Both the position numbers and the translations under genes were made by a program. 64,000 nt of DNA from JAEZFI01 sp044508215 (GTDB taxonomy: Bacteria > Actinomycetota > Acidimicrobiia > Acidimicrobiales > Microtrichaceae): the NCBI GenBank assembly GCA_044508215.1, contig JBIQID010000002.1:1-64000 (forward strand), written 5' to 3'. The notes below the pieces were generated by a model. That model was not told the DNA's origin and did not search any database. It saw only the letters and a list, made by a program, of their open reading frames with translations. Numbering within the stretch: position 1 is the first letter of the stretch; each line of letters starts with the position of its first letter. This document shows positions 48,900 to 62,254 of the stretch, in pieces.

Positions 48900-49822
48900 G
48901 CCAACGCTCCCCTCGGGCCGTCACCGGGGCGCGCCGGCGCCTGACCCAGCTCCACCGGCGCTGCGATCAGCAGGTCGAGGCCCTCGACCCGCACCCGCAG
49001 GTCGACGTAGGTCAGCGTCGCCCAGGCGGCGTTCAGAAGGGTGAGGCCGAGCGTGAAGGCGAGCGACACGATCGTGGCGATGAGGATCACCGTGAACGAC
49101 GCGTCCTCCGCGACGGTGATCGCCCCGACGACCGACTCGATGAACAGCTCGATGACCCCGGCGACCACGGCGATCATGCACACGATCCCGAGCACCGGGC
49201 CGAACCGCTTCTGGGTGAGGTGGAACGACCGCTTGATCGCGCGGATGGGACCAGCGCCCTCGGCGGCGATCACCGGTGACACCACGAACAGCAGCGCGAC
49301 CACGAAGACCAGCCCGAGGCCGCACGCCAACAGGCCGATGGCACGGATCGGCAGCCCCAGCAGCCAGGCGGCGATCGCCACCGGTGCACGCCGAGCCACC
49401 ATGCCGAGCGTGTCGGAGATGCCCGGGTCCGCGCCGCTGGTCCACGCCATGAAGAGGTGGGTGGTCGCCAACCCCGTGAGCACGAGGGCGATGAACCCAC
49501 CCGCTGCGGCGATCCACCCCCAGCTGTTCACGCCATCGGCCCACACGTTGAACCCGCCGTACGCGACGCTCTGCGACTCCGGATCCAGCAGGTCGGTGAG
49601 CCCCGGGCGCGCCTCGATCGTCGCCATCACGCCCGGGAGCACCACGAGCGGCAGCTGGATCACCAGACCCACCACGAGGAGCGTCCCGAACCGGAACCGG
49701 ATCAGTTCGAAGGCGGCATCGAGCACCGCCGTGGGTCGCCGGGGACGGAGCCCGAGGCCCAGGGGGAGCCGCACGGGCGGGTCGCCGTCGGCGACGGGGG
49801 ACGAGTCCTCGGTGGATCCCAC
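48896..49822 (-). CDS. Multi-pass membrane protein leading the MoxR cluster
   Basis: The 308-residue protein has about six membrane segments (TLLVVGLVIQLPLVVLPGVM, GWIAAAGGFIALVLTGLATTH, LACGLGLVFVVALLFVVSPV, VLGIVCMIAVVAGVIELFI) and the motif EGAGPIRAIKRSFHLTQKRF, which is shared with glycerophosphodiesterase-associated and other DUF-type membrane proteins. It is the first gene of the DUF4129-DUF4350-MoxR-DUF58 transcript. Specific function unknown. It diverges from the methyltransferase gene with 51 nt between. Confidence 0.82.
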   Translation of the reverse strand: MGSTEDSSPVADGDPPVRLPLGLGLRPRRPTAVLDAAFELIRFRFGTLLVVGLVIQLPLVVLPGVMATIEARPGLTDLLDPESQSVAYGGFNVWADGVNSWGWIAAAGGFIALVLTGLATTHLFMAWTSGADPGISDTLGMVARRAPVAIAAWLLGLPIRAIGLLACGLGLVFVVALLFVVSPVIAAEGAGPIRAIKRSFHLTQKRFGPVLGIVCMIAVVAGVIELFIESVVGAITVAEDASFTVILIATIVSLAFTLGLTLLNAAWATLTYVDLRVRVEGLDLLIAAPVELGQAPARPGDGPRGALA

Positions 49823-49873
49823 AGGGCCTCTGTTCTACTGCCGTCCGCTCGACGCACCGGCCATCATGGGCAG

Positions 49874-50626
49874 GTGACGGCACGCCCCTCGGCCGACCCG
49901 GCTGCGCTCTACGGCGACGAGTTCGCCGACGTGTACGACGACTGGTACCGGGACCTCGGCGATCCGGAGGAGGTCGTCGACGCCCTCGGGCGGCTCACGC
50001 CGCGCGACCGTGGACGCGTCGTCGAGCTCGGCGTGGGGACGGGTCGGCTCGCGCTGCCGCTTGCCGCAGCAGGGTGGGAGGTGGTCGGCATCGACGCCTC
50101 GAACGCCATGCTGGAGGTGCTCCGCCGCAAGCTCGTTGCCTCTCCGGAGCTGGCGGAACGGACCGAGCTCGTGCACGGCGACGTCACCGACGGGCGATCC
50201 TGGCCGGACGGACCGGCCGATGTGGTGCTCGCGTCGTTCAACCTCCTGCTGAACCTCCCCGACCGGGGCTCCCAGGCCGAGGCGGTGGCGCTCGCGGCCG
50301 AACACCTCCGCCCGGGCGGCGTGCTCGTGTGCGAGACGCAGGTCCTCGACCTCCGGTCCGCTCCGCCCGAGACGACCGTCGAGCGAGCCGACGGCGTGGT
50401 GATCCACACGGTGGTCGATCGCGTCCATGGACGCGTCCAGGGGCGGCACGTTGCACCGGATGGCACCGAACGCCGCTGGCACCTCCGTGCGCTCGCACCA
50501 GCCGAGCTCGACGCGCTCGCGGTCGCGGCCGGGCTGGTGCCGGAGGCTCGCTGGGGCGGGTGGGACGGCGCCCCGTTCGAGGCGGGCACCTCCCTGGTCG
50601 CCGTCACGGTCCACCGCCGCCGCTGA
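49874..50626 (+). CDS. Class I SAM-dependent methyltransferase
   Basis: The 250-residue methyltransferase has AdoMet-binding motif I VVELGVGTGRLALPLA, motif II acidic residue in VVGIDASNAMLE, and motif IV DVVLASFNLLLNL with post-I helix. The N-terminal YGDEFADVYDDWY is typical of small-molecule methyltransferases in actinobacteria. Substrate unknown. GTG 49874 is chosen by the domain start; no clear ribosome-binding site is seen. A 16-bp palindrome lies within the gene at 50420-50435. Confidence 0.88.
   Translation: MTARPSADPAALYGDEFADVYDDWYRDLGDPEEVVDALGRLTPRDRGRVVELGVGTGRLALPLAAAGWEVVGIDASNAMLEVLRRKLVASPELAERTELVHGDVTDGRSWPDGPADVVLASFNLLLNLPDRGSQAEAVALAAEHLRPGGVLVCETQVLDLRSAPPETTVERADGVVIHTVVDRVHGRVQGRHVAPDGTERRWHLRALAPAELDALAVAAGLVPEARWGGWDGAPFEAGTSLVAVTVHRRR
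50420..50435. repeat. 16-bp palindrome CGCGTCCATGGACGCG, copy 3
   Basis: Perfect palindrome inside the methyltransferase gene, about 5.6 kb from the copy next to the HNH gene. With TCC on its right it is the reverse complement of the 19-mer at copy 2. Confidence 0.85.
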
Positions 50627-50668
50627 ACCATCTGGCGTCGTCCGACGGCCCGGTGCGACGATCCCACC

Positions 50669-51544
50669 ATGTCCGTCCCCCGCGGCAACATCCTCCGCGA
50701 CACCACGCCGATCCCTGTCGACGGTGCCCCCGGCCGCTACCGGGTCGACGTCGGCGAGGCCTGGCGCATCTTCTACGCGTTCGGCGGGATGACGATGGCC
50801 TGCGCACTGGCGGCGGCGGAGGCAGCCATCGACCGCCCCGACCTCCGGCTGGTGTCCGCCGAGGCGACGTTCTGTCGTGCGATCCCCGTGGGCCCGTGTG
50901 CGATCGAGGTCGAGGTGCTCCGCAGCGGCCGGGCGGGCGCCCAGTGCCACGTGCGCATGTGGGCCACCGACGACCTCACGGGTCCGGTCGGGAACGACCT
51001 CGTCGTCACCGTCGTGTTCGGCGCCAGCCGCCCGGACTGGTGGAGCTTCGACGGGCTCTCCTTCCCCGCCGACGTCCGGGACCCCGAGCTCTCGCCCGGG
51101 CGCCCGCAGGTGGAACGGCCCACCCCCTGGGACGACATCCCGTACCACCACCAGACCGACTTCCGCTTCGGCACCGACGAGGTGCCCTGGGAACAGGAGG
51201 GTCCGGCGGAGCCACGCACCTTCACGTGGTTCCGGTTCCTCGAGCCGCCGCTCCTCGACGACGGCCGCTGGTCACCGGCCTCGCTCGCGGTCCCCGGCGA
51301 CATCCTGGGGCCCGCGGTCGGCCGGGGTCGGGGTCGACCCGACGAGTTCTTCATGGTCCTCTCGCTCCAGATCGGCCTGCAGTTCCTCGAGCCGATGACC
51401 GGGAAGTGGCTGGGCCAGCACACCCGGGCCCACCGCGCCGGCGACGGGTTCGCGCACGGGACGGCCGAGCTGTGGAGCGACGACCGCCGTCTGGTCGGCT
51501 TCGCGACCCAGTCGGCGCTGCTGCGGCGGATGGACGCCGGCTGA
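50669..51544 (+). CDS. Acyl-CoA thioesterase-like protein, double hot-dog fold
   Basis: The 291-residue protein has two hot-dog halves: the N-terminal half with FGGMTMACALAAAEAAI helix and PDLRLVSAEATFCRAIPVG, and the C-terminal half with LSLQIGLQFLEPMTGKWLGQHTRAHRAGDGFAHGTAELWS. This matches the TesB/4HBT_3 thioesterases, which hydrolyse acyl-CoA. The catalytic Asp/Gln/Ser set was not verified. It follows the methyltransferase after 42 nt and converges with the rhomboid gene. Confidence 0.85.
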   Translation: MSVPRGNILRDTTPIPVDGAPGRYRVDVGEAWRIFYAFGGMTMACALAAAEAAIDRPDLRLVSAEATFCRAIPVGPCAIEVEVLRSGRAGAQCHVRMWATDDLTGPVGNDLVVTVVFGASRPDWWSFDGLSFPADVRDPELSPGRPQVERPTPWDDIPYHHQTDFRFGTDEVPWEQEGPAEPRTFTWFRFLEPPLLDDGRWSPASLAVPGDILGPAVGRGRGRPDEFFMVLSLQIGLQFLEPMTGKWLGQHTRAHRAGDGFAHGTAELWSDDRRLVGFATQSALLRRMDAG

Positions 51545-51574
51545 CGCCCACCGCCACATCGCCCGGTCAGCCGA

Positions 51575-52446
51575 TCAGCCGATCAGCAGGGCGTGGGACT
51601 CGGCGAGCGACAAGAGGAACATCGAGATGCCGAGCAGCCCCGCTGCCACGGTCCGTCCGACCCGCTCGGAGGTCGGCTGCTGCCTCGGGTCCCGTCCGGC
51701 GAACAGCACCGCACCCACGATCGCGCCCGCCACGAGCCCGCCGACGTGCCCGCCCACGGAGATCCCGGGGATGGCGAAGGTGAAGACGAGGTTGAGGAGG
51801 ATGATCGTCCCCAGGCCGCTCTGCAGGGGGTTGAGGCCCTGGACCAGCTGGTAGACGACGAGGACGCCGAACAGCCCGAAGATGGCGCCCGATGCGCCCA
51901 CCGTCAGGCCCTGCCCTCGTTCGAAGAGCAGCACCACGCCGAGCGCCCCACCGATCAGCGACACCGCGTAGGCGGTCAGGAACCGGGCCTTCCCGATCGC
52001 AGGTTCGAGCGAGACGCCGATGGTGTACAGCACGAACATGTTCATGCCGAGGTGCAGCGCGCCTGCGTGCAGGAAGCCGCCGGTGACGAGCCGCCACCAC
52101 TCCCCGTCCCCCACGAGGGGCGGGTAGAGGCCCCAGTCGAAGGTGAACCTGCCCCGGAACCCCGCAGCGGACACGTCGCGGTCCATCACCATGCTCACGA
52201 GGAACACCACCACGTTGAGGGCGACGAGCGCCGTGGTCACCGGTGCGGCGCCACGCCGCATCGCGCTCCGGCCCGTGACGTGCGGTGAGCGGGCGGCCGC
52301 CTCGGCCACGCACTCGGGGCAGTGGTAGCCCACGGACGCCTGCCGCATGCACGACGGGCAGATGGGGCGGCTGCACCGCTGGCAGGTGACGCCCGTCCAC
52401 CGTTCCGGGTGGAGGTAGCAGGTCATGAGGGGTGGGTCCGACACGC

Positions 52447-52450
<4 letters not shown>
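51575..52450 (-). CDS. Rhomboid-family intramembrane serine protease with N-terminal zinc finger
   Basis: The 291-residue protein begins with a Cys/His zinc-binding motif (CYLHPERWTGVTCQRC, ICPSCM, YHCPEC), then six or more membrane segments. The rhomboid catalytic Ser lies in TVGASGAIFGLFG and His in GISVGGHVGGLVAG, and GGFLHAGALHLGMNMFVLY holds the conserved His/Asn. Active-site residues are intact, so it is probably a functional protease. The GTG start overlaps the glgB stop by 4 nt, placing it at the end of the glucan operon. Confidence 0.93.
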
Positions 52451-54398
<1,948 letters not shown>

Positions 54399-54402
<4 letters not shown>

Positions 54403-55520
54403 CGGGCCACCTCGTGCACTGCGAGGTCGTGCTCGAACACCACGAGGAGGGCGTCCCGGCTCAGGCGTTCGCCCGGGATCAGCCGATGGACCTCGTCCAC
54501 GGACGTGTAGCCACGCAGGAACCCCTGGGTCGCGCTGTCCTCCCACGCCTCGGCGAGCACGCTCAGCTCGCGCTCCGGCGGGTCGATCGGTCGTGGTGCG
54601 TCGACCTGGTCGTCCTGATCCGGCGCGTCGCCGCGGACCGCGGCCACGCCCGTGGCCAGCGCGCGGCGTGCGACCCGCTGGACGTCCCTCAGGACCGACG
54701 CCACGTCGCGGAGGGGCGACGACCGGAGCGGCTCGTCGTCTTCCACGGCGGTCCGCCCGGCGGCGTCGCCGAACCCGTCGAGGAACCAGCCGTCGCGGTC
54801 CTGTCGTGCGTGGTGGAGGCGGAGGTCGCCGTGCACCCGGATGCGGGAACCCAGGTCGGTCCCGTGGGCGAGCCGGCGGTAGGTCGACTCGATGCGCGCC
54901 AGGTCGAGGTCGGCCGCTCCGCTGGCCGAGCGCAGCCGCCGGAGGCGACCCACCAGCTCGGCGACGAGTGCGTCAGGTTCGAGTGGCTCCGAGCCGAACG
55001 CTGCGGCCAGGCCGACGTGCAGGGTGGCCACCGCCCGTCCCAGCCCTTCCGCCACCGGGCCGATGTCGCCGCGGGCTCCGGTGGGCGGACGTCGGTCGGC
55101 GAGCACCTCGGCGATCGACGCGGCGAACGAGCCGAGCGCGTCGGGTCCGCTGCGCAACGGACGGACCACGCCGAGCTCCGAGCTGCCGCGGCGCCACACG
55201 GCCTCCGGGGCGACCACCACGTCGCAGCCGACCGCGCCCAGCGCCACCGGCACCGCGATCTCGGGGACCGGCCCGTCGGCGAGCTGTCGCTGCAGGCGGA
55301 GCTCCCAGCGGTCGTCGGCGACCACCGTGCCGTCTGCGGTCGGCGTGCCCACCCGTCGCACGCGCAGGTCCGGCGAGATCTCGGCGAACAGCGCAGCGGC
55401 TGTCTCGGGGTCCCAGAGCGCGTCGTACGCGACGGCCCAGCCGTCGGGCGTCGGGACCTTGCCGACCACGGCGGCCTCAGGGATGCCGGAGGGAGCCTCG
55501 AGCGCGATGCCGAGGACCAC
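54399..55520 (-). CDS. mak: Maltokinase (aminoglycoside phosphotransferase fold), N-terminus not accounted for
   Basis: Maltokinase phosphorylates maltose to maltose-1-phosphate, which GlgE uses. The kinase region is recognisable by RVHGDLRLHHARQDRDGWFLDGFGD (catalytic Asp, here HGDLRLHH) and the C-terminal LRDVASVLRDV. GTG 55520 is the first usable start and gives 373 residues, but the conserved cap-region N-terminus is encoded upstream in the same frame (see 55521-55726). The usual Mak is about 440 residues. The first GTG would delete the N-terminal domain. Gene order GlgE-Mak-GlgB is typical of the GlgE pathway. Confidence 0.85.
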
Positions 55521-55726
55521 CTGGTGGACCTCTTCGGAGCCGTCGGCGCCGTGGACGCGCAGCGGTGCCCGGACCAGCAGTGGCCAGGTCCGGCGCAGCG
55601 CCTCCAGCTCGATCGGGACGACGGCGGCAGGGGGGCCACCGGGTCCCGACCACCGTTGCTGCGGGAGCCACTCCTGCAGGCGGGCGCTCAGGGTCTCGAC
55701 GAGGGCATCGGGATCGATGGTGGCAT
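55521..55726 (-). other. Maltokinase N-terminal coding sequence without a start codon (possible frameshift)
   Basis: In the maltokinase frame this stretch encodes DPDALVETLSARLQEWLP then QQRWSGP, matching the conserved start of Mak (WLPxQRW). No ATG, GTG or TTG occurs in frame between the glgE stop (55749-55751) and 55520. An ATG at 55724-55726 is one base out of frame: AATGCCACC would become ATGGCCACC if one G were inserted after the ATG. A sequencing error, a real frameshift, or initiation at the ATC near 55718 are the options. Confidence 0.75.
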
Positions 55727-55748
55727 TCTGCCCGACGGGACCGGGTGG

Positions 55749-57670
<1,922 letters not shown>

Positions 57671-57674
<4 letters not shown>

Positions 57675-59188
57675 CTGTAGATCACCAGATCCAGGTTGCC
57701 GGTCGTCATCGGCATGGAGGCGGTCTGCATCCAGATGCCGCGGATCCTCGCGAACCGGTAGCTCTGCACCAGCGCCGACCCGACGAAGGTCACGGTCTCG
57801 TCGAAGCCGGAAGGGTCTTGGACGCGCAACGTGCCGGTCACCCATCCGCTGCCCTTTCCCACGACGACCTTCAACGAGAACACGCGGTTCGGGTCGCGGT
57901 CGTCGGCGACCCTCGCCTCGAGGTTCGCCGAGCGGGGGCGGTCGAGCAGCTCGGCGACGCTCCGCCGGGACGACACGAGCAGGCGGTCGTGGTACTCCAC
58001 CGGGCCGGTGAGGTCGATCTTCACCTTCAGCGCCTTGATCAGCGGGCGCTGCTCGCGTCGCACCGAACCGGCTTCGGCGCCGCGGGTCACCTTCCCGTCC
58101 TCCACGGCGATGTCCAGGTACGGACCGCCGCACCGGATGACCGCCTCGAGCGTGCGGCACGCGGCGTGCGACACGGTCGAGCCGTCGAGCGACCACGTGA
58201 AGTTGCCGACCTCGAAGGTGTTCGAACCCACGGCCTCGGCGACCTGGCGCTCGCCCCGGCCGTCCTCGCCGATCACCCAGATCTCGCCGCACTCGGGTCC
58301 GGCTGCGAAGACAACGAGCTTCCCGTCGGGCGACGGCGACGGACGACAGATGCGTTCGTGCGTGGCCATGATCGCGGTGCGGGCGGTGGTCACGTCGAGG
58401 CGGACCAGCTGCTCCTTGCCCTTCAGCGATGCAACGGCGTAGAAGAACTTGCCGTCGGGGGCGAAGGCGGGGTCGTCCACCGAGAACGGCGAGCTGGTCG
58501 GCTGCCCCGAGAAGGGCTCGACGACCGCGATCGTCAGCTCCTTGCCGGTCTCGACGTCGGCCGACCGGAGGTAGAGGTACGGGTCGAGCGGCGAGAACTG
58601 CAGCTCGAGCGGCACCCGGGTGACGGGGTCGGAGAGCTGCTGGGGCGGGTCCTCCCGGCCGTCGACGAAGGCGAGCATCGCCCGGGCGACCCCGTTCGGC
58701 CCAGCCGCCAGGTACGCGATCGACACGCCGGTGATGTCGAACGAGAGCAGGTTCTCGCTGGCCTGGGGTGGCACGACGGCGTCGGTCGCCACGATCTGCT
58801 CCCCCTGGCCGTTGGCTGCCGCAAGGACGAGCGCGCCGTCGTTGCGGACGTAGGCCACCTGTGACCCACCGGGCGACCACGTGAGCGGCGCCAGTCCGGC
58901 GGCGTTCGCCACGGCGCCGCGCCCGACGACCTTTCCGTCGCTCCCGTCGCTCTGCGACACCACCACGTCGCCGGTGGGCGTCACGTACGCGACGCGTCCC
59001 GGACGGCGATCGATCGACGGTGCCGTGGTGCGACCCCGGATCGTGGTGGTGCTCCGGTCCTGCTGCGCGGACGCGGGCAGGGCGCCGAGCAGCAGCGCCG
59101 CCACGACCGCGATCGCGAGGGGAGCGCGTCGGACCGGCCGGCGGAAGGCGCGCGGAGGTCCGCCGGGGTGGTGTGCGTCATGAGCCAC
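57671..59188 (-). CDS. Exported beta-propeller (TolB/WD40-like) protein
   Basis: The 505-residue protein has a twin-Arg-poor signal peptide (RRAPLAIAVVAALLLGALPASAQQ) and PD40/WD40-like repeats recognisable as PLTWSPGGSQVAYVRNDG, DPAFAPDGKFFYAVASL, CRPSPSPDGKLVVFAAG and NFTWSLDGSTVSHAACR. It is therefore an extracytoplasmic propeller, possibly for glucan or envelope binding. The C-terminal 130 residues are beta-rich. The GTG at 59186-59188 follows TTGGAG by 6 nt. It leads the glgE operon and overlaps glgE by 4 nt, so it is probably relevant to capsular or exported alpha-glucan; this is inference. Confidence 0.85.
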
Positions 59189-59198
59189 AGCGGTCTCC

Positions 59199-59204
59199 AA
59201 GGTA
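59199..59204 (-). promoter_or_regulatory. Candidate -10 (TACCTT) of the glgE operon
   Basis: TACCTT lies 10 nt before the GTG at 59188, in the 66-nt divergent region shared with glgP. Confidence 0.4.
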
Positions 59205-59240
59205 GGCGTGGCGGAGGCACCTTCCCACCGCGACCCTCGG

Positions 59241-59246
59241 TAGCGT
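59241..59246 (+). promoter_or_regulatory. -10 element (TAGCGT) of glgP
   Basis: TAGCGT ends 8 nt before the ATG at 59255, suggesting a leaderless glgP mRNA divergent from the glgE operon. Confidence 0.45.
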
Positions 59247-59254
59247 CGATGGAC

Positions 59255-61783
59255 ATGAAGGCCGTGCGAAGCTTGACCGTCCGCCCCGCCATCCCCGATG
59301 CCATCGCGGGACTCGACGAGCTGGCGGCCAACCTCCGTTGGTCGTTCCACCGTCCCACCAGGGACCTGTTCGAGGAGATCGACCCCGAGGAGTGGGGTCG
59401 GTCCGGGCACGATCCCCGGCTGGTCCTGGCCCGCGCCCCCCACGATCGGCTGGTGGAGCTGAGCCAGGACGCCGGCTACGTCTCACGGGTCGAGGCCGAG
59501 GTCGCCGGCCTCCGTGAGGCACTCACCTCTCGCACGTGGTTCGACGAGCACGTCGGCGACCTCGGCGGCGCCGTGGCCTACTTCTCCCCCGAGTTCGGGA
59601 TCGCCGAGGCGGTCCCGCAGTACTCGGGCGGCCTCGGGGTCCTCGCCGGCGACCACCTGAAGTCGTCCTCCGACCTGGGCGTCCCGCTCGTCGGCGTCGG
59701 GCTCTTCTACCGGCACGGCTACTTCCGCCAGCTGCTGTCGCCCGACGGTTGGCAGATGGAGCGGTTCCCCGACCTCGACCCGTACGCGATGAGCATGGAG
59801 CTGATCGAGGGCGTCCGGGTCCACCTCGACCTGGCCGAGGACCACGCCGTCGCCCAGGTGTGGCGGGCCCGGGTCGGCCGCACGCCGCTGTACCTGCTCG
59901 ACACCGACGTCGACGAGAACCCCGACCACATCCGCACCATCTGCGACCGCCTCTACGGCGGCGACATCGAGCACCGGTTGCGCCAGGAGATCCTCCTCGG
60001 CATCGGCGGCGTTCGGATGCTGCGCGAGCTGGGCGTCGACGTGGCGGTGTTCCACACGAACGAGGGCCACGCGGGCTTCCTGGGCCTCGAGCGGATCCGG
60101 CTCCTGATGACCGAGCAGGGCCTCTCGTTCGACGAGGCGGTCACGGCCGCCCGTGCCGGCGGGGTGTTCACCACCCACACACCGGTGCCCGCGGGCATCG
60201 ACCGGTTCCCCGTCGACCTCATCGCCCGCTACTTCGGCGGCTGGGCGAACGAGGTGGGGATCGGCCTCGACGAGCTGCTGGCGCTGGGCCACCGGCCGTC
60301 GGAGGCGCCCGAGGAGCGCTTCAACATGGCGGTCATGGGCATGCGCCTCGCGGAGCGGCGCAACGGCGTCGCACGCCTCCACGGGGAGGTCTCGCGGGCG
60401 ATGTTCCAGGACCTCTGGCCCGACGTGCCGCCCGCCGAGGTCCCGATCGGGTCCATCACGAACGGGGTGCACCCGTGCACCTGGGTCTCTCCCGAGATGT
60501 CGCACCTGCTGGCCGAGCAGAACGGCGAGCCGTGGGGCTCGTCACCCGACGAGTCCTGGGACCTCGACGGCGTCGACGACCAGCGGCTGTGGGATGCACA
60601 CCTGGAGGGCAAGCGCCGCCTCGTCCGCTTCGTCCGCCAGCACCTGCGCGAGAAGGCCCTGGCCCGCGGCGTCTCCCCCTCCGACCTCGACTGGACCGAG
60701 GGCGTCTTGGACCCCGACATCCTCACGATCGGGTTCGCCCGCCGCTTCGCCACCTACAAGCGGGCCACGCTCCTCCTCAGCCAGCCGGACCGCCTGCGTG
60801 CGCTGCTCTGGCACGACGAGCGACCGGTGCAGTTCGTGTTCGCCGGCAAGGCGCACCCCGCTGACGAGCCCGGGAAGGAGCTGATCAGGGCGATCGCAGC
60901 GTTCTCGCACGAGCGCGACGTCCGGGACCGGTTCGTGTTCCTCGACGACTACGACATCGCCGTCGCCCGCCACATCATCCAGGGCGCCGACGTGTGGCTG
61001 AACACGCCGCTGCGCCCGCAGGAGGCGTGCGGCACCTCCGGCATGAAGGCCGCCATGAACGGGGCGATCAACTGCTCGGTCCTCGACGGGTGGTGGGACG
61101 AGTGCTTCAGCCCGGAAGCGGGCTGGGCGATCTCGTCGGCTGAGGACGCGACCGACCTCTCCCGCCGCAACGAGCGCGAGGCCGACTCGCTGTTCGACCT
61201 GCTCGAGCACCAGGTGGCCCCCCGCTACTGGGACGATCGCGTGCCGGGCGGGGTGAGCCCCGCCTGGGCCGCCACGATGCGGTCGTCGATCGGGCTCGGT
61301 CGGTTCGTCAGCTCGGGGCGGATGGTCCGCGACTACGTCACCGACCTGTACCAGCCGGCAGCCAGCGCGTCGGCCGAGCTCGCCGCCGATGGGTTCGCGG
61401 GCGCCCGTGAGCTGTCGGGGTGGCGTCGCCGCGTGCTCGACGGCTGGCACGCCGTCCACATCGACGAGGTCCAGATGGACGAGTCCATCGCCGACCTGTC
61501 GGCGAGCCGCACCGTGTCGGCACGGGTCAGCCTCGGCGACCTCGACCCCGGCGACGTCCAGGTGCAGCTGCTCAGCGGTCTCGTCGGTCAGGCCGGCGAG
61601 CTGGAGGACCCGGCGCTCATCCCGATGTCACCGGTGGGTCCGGACGGTGACCGGCACCAGCGGTTCGAGGCGAAGCTCGCCTTCACCGAGGCCGGCCGCG
61701 CCGGCATCACGGTGCGTGTGGTCCCCCACCACCCGTTCCTCGGCGACCCGCTCGATCTCGGTCGGGTCGCCTGGGCGGGCTGA
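59255..61783 (+). CDS. glgP: Alpha-glucan (glycogen) phosphorylase
   Basis: GlgP releases glucose-1-phosphate from the non-reducing ends of alpha-glucan. The 842-residue GT35 protein has the DUF3417 N-terminus (LDELAANLRWSFHRPTRDLF), AYFSPEFGIAEAVPQYSGGLGVLAGDHLKS, FARRFATYKRATLLL, and the PLP-Lys region EACGTSGMKAAMNGAI. ATG 59255 is preferred over ATG 59249 by spacing from the TAGCGT -10. Divergent from the glgE operon, it provides the breakdown side of alpha-glucan metabolism. Its 3' end overlaps an opposing gene by 156 nt. Confidence 0.96.
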   Translation: MKAVRSLTVRPAIPDAIAGLDELAANLRWSFHRPTRDLFEEIDPEEWGRSGHDPRLVLARAPHDRLVELSQDAGYVSRVEAEVAGLREALTSRTWFDEHVGDLGGAVAYFSPEFGIAEAVPQYSGGLGVLAGDHLKSSSDLGVPLVGVGLFYRHGYFRQLLSPDGWQMERFPDLDPYAMSMELIEGVRVHLDLAEDHAVAQVWRARVGRTPLYLLDTDVDENPDHIRTICDRLYGGDIEHRLRQEILLGIGGVRMLRELGVDVAVFHTNEGHAGFLGLERIRLLMTEQGLSFDEAVTAARAGGVFTTHTPVPAGIDRFPVDLIARYFGGWANEVGIGLDELLALGHRPSEAPEERFNMAVMGMRLAERRNGVARLHGEVSRAMFQDLWPDVPPAEVPIGSITNGVHPCTWVSPEMSHLLAEQNGEPWGSSPDESWDLDGVDDQRLWDAHLEGKRRLVRFVRQHLREKALARGVSPSDLDWTEGVLDPDILTIGFARRFATYKRATLLLSQPDRLRALLWHDERPVQFVFAGKAHPADEPGKELIRAIAAFSHERDVRDRFVFLDDYDIAVARHIIQGADVWLNTPLRPQEACGTSGMKAAMNGAINCSVLDGWWDECFSPEAGWAISSAEDATDLSRRNEREADSLFDLLEHQVAPRYWDDRVPGGVSPAWAATMRSSIGLGRFVSSGRMVRDYVTDLYQPAASASAELAADGFAGARELSGWRRRVLDGWHAVHIDEVQMDESIADLSASRTVSARVSLGDLDPGDVQVQLLSGLVGQAGELEDPALIPMSPVGPDGDRHQRFEAKLAFTEAGRAGITVRVVPHHPFLGDPLDLGRVAWAG

Positions 61784-62206
61784 GCCCGAGCCGTCCCTGC
61801 GGCGGCCGAGGAACGCTGCGACGAGGCACACCGTCGCCCAGCCGAGCGCCATCCCCCAGAACCAGGGGTCGCCCTGGTCACGCAGGTACCGGGCGAAGCC
61901 CAGGCCCAGGGCGGGCGCGGCGACGACGGTCCCGGCGACGAGCCGTCCTGGTCGGTGGCGGGCGAGGCCGAGGTGCTCTGCGCACCACTCGAGCACGGTC
62001 GGGACCGGCGCCAGCACCATGACCCACGGCACCCACCCACCGTCCGCACCCCAACGCAGGCCTGCCGCAGCGACGATGAGCGCCAACGGGTAGAGCACGG
62101 CGCAGCGCCGGCAGACGTGGCGGTCACCGATGTGGACGCAGCGGTCGTAGTCGTCGGGCCAGTGGTGGGCGCACCACATGGGCGACGGGGCGGGGGCCGA
62201 GCTCAT
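61628..62206 (-). CDS. Small membrane protein, DUF2085-like
   Basis: The 192-residue protein has an N-terminal Cys-rich region (WCAHHWPDDYDRCVHIGDRHVCRRCAVLYP), resembling the Cys clusters of DUF2085 proteins, and then about four membrane segments (LALIVAAAGLRWGA, WVMVLAPVPTVLEW, LVAGTVVAAPALGLGF, GMALGWATVCLVAAFL). Its last about 50 residues are charged and lie antisense to the 3' end of glgP (156-nt overlap). The family name is tentative. The real stop may be earlier than annotated only if the sequence is wrong; the frame is continuous. Confidence 0.7.
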   Translation of the reverse strand: MSSAPAPSPMWCAHHWPDDYDRCVHIGDRHVCRRCAVLYPLALIVAAAGLRWGADGGWVPWVMVLAPVPTVLEWCAEHLGLARHRPGRLVAGTVVAAPALGLGFARYLRDQGDPWFWGMALGWATVCLVAAFLGRRRDGSGSARPGDPTEIERVAEERVVGDHTHRDAGAAGLGEGELRLEPLVPVTVRTHR

Positions 62207-62225
62207 CCCCTCCCATCGGCACGTG

Positions 62226-62254
62226 GAGGCGGATCAGCAGCCGAGGCGGATCAG
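62226..62254. repeat. 17-bp near-tandem duplication at the 3' end of the enoyl-CoA hydratase gene
   Basis: GAGGCGGATCAG occurs at 62226-62237 and 62243-62254, with a 17-bp period. On the minus strand each copy contains a TGA; the first (62251-62253) is the hydratase stop, so the second lies in the untranslated tail. Confidence 0.6.

Noticed and set aside
55690..55726. Twelve-codon ORF starting at ATG 55726
   Set aside because: Encodes MPPSIPMPSSRP and stops; better explained as the displaced maltokinase start codon than as a leader peptide.
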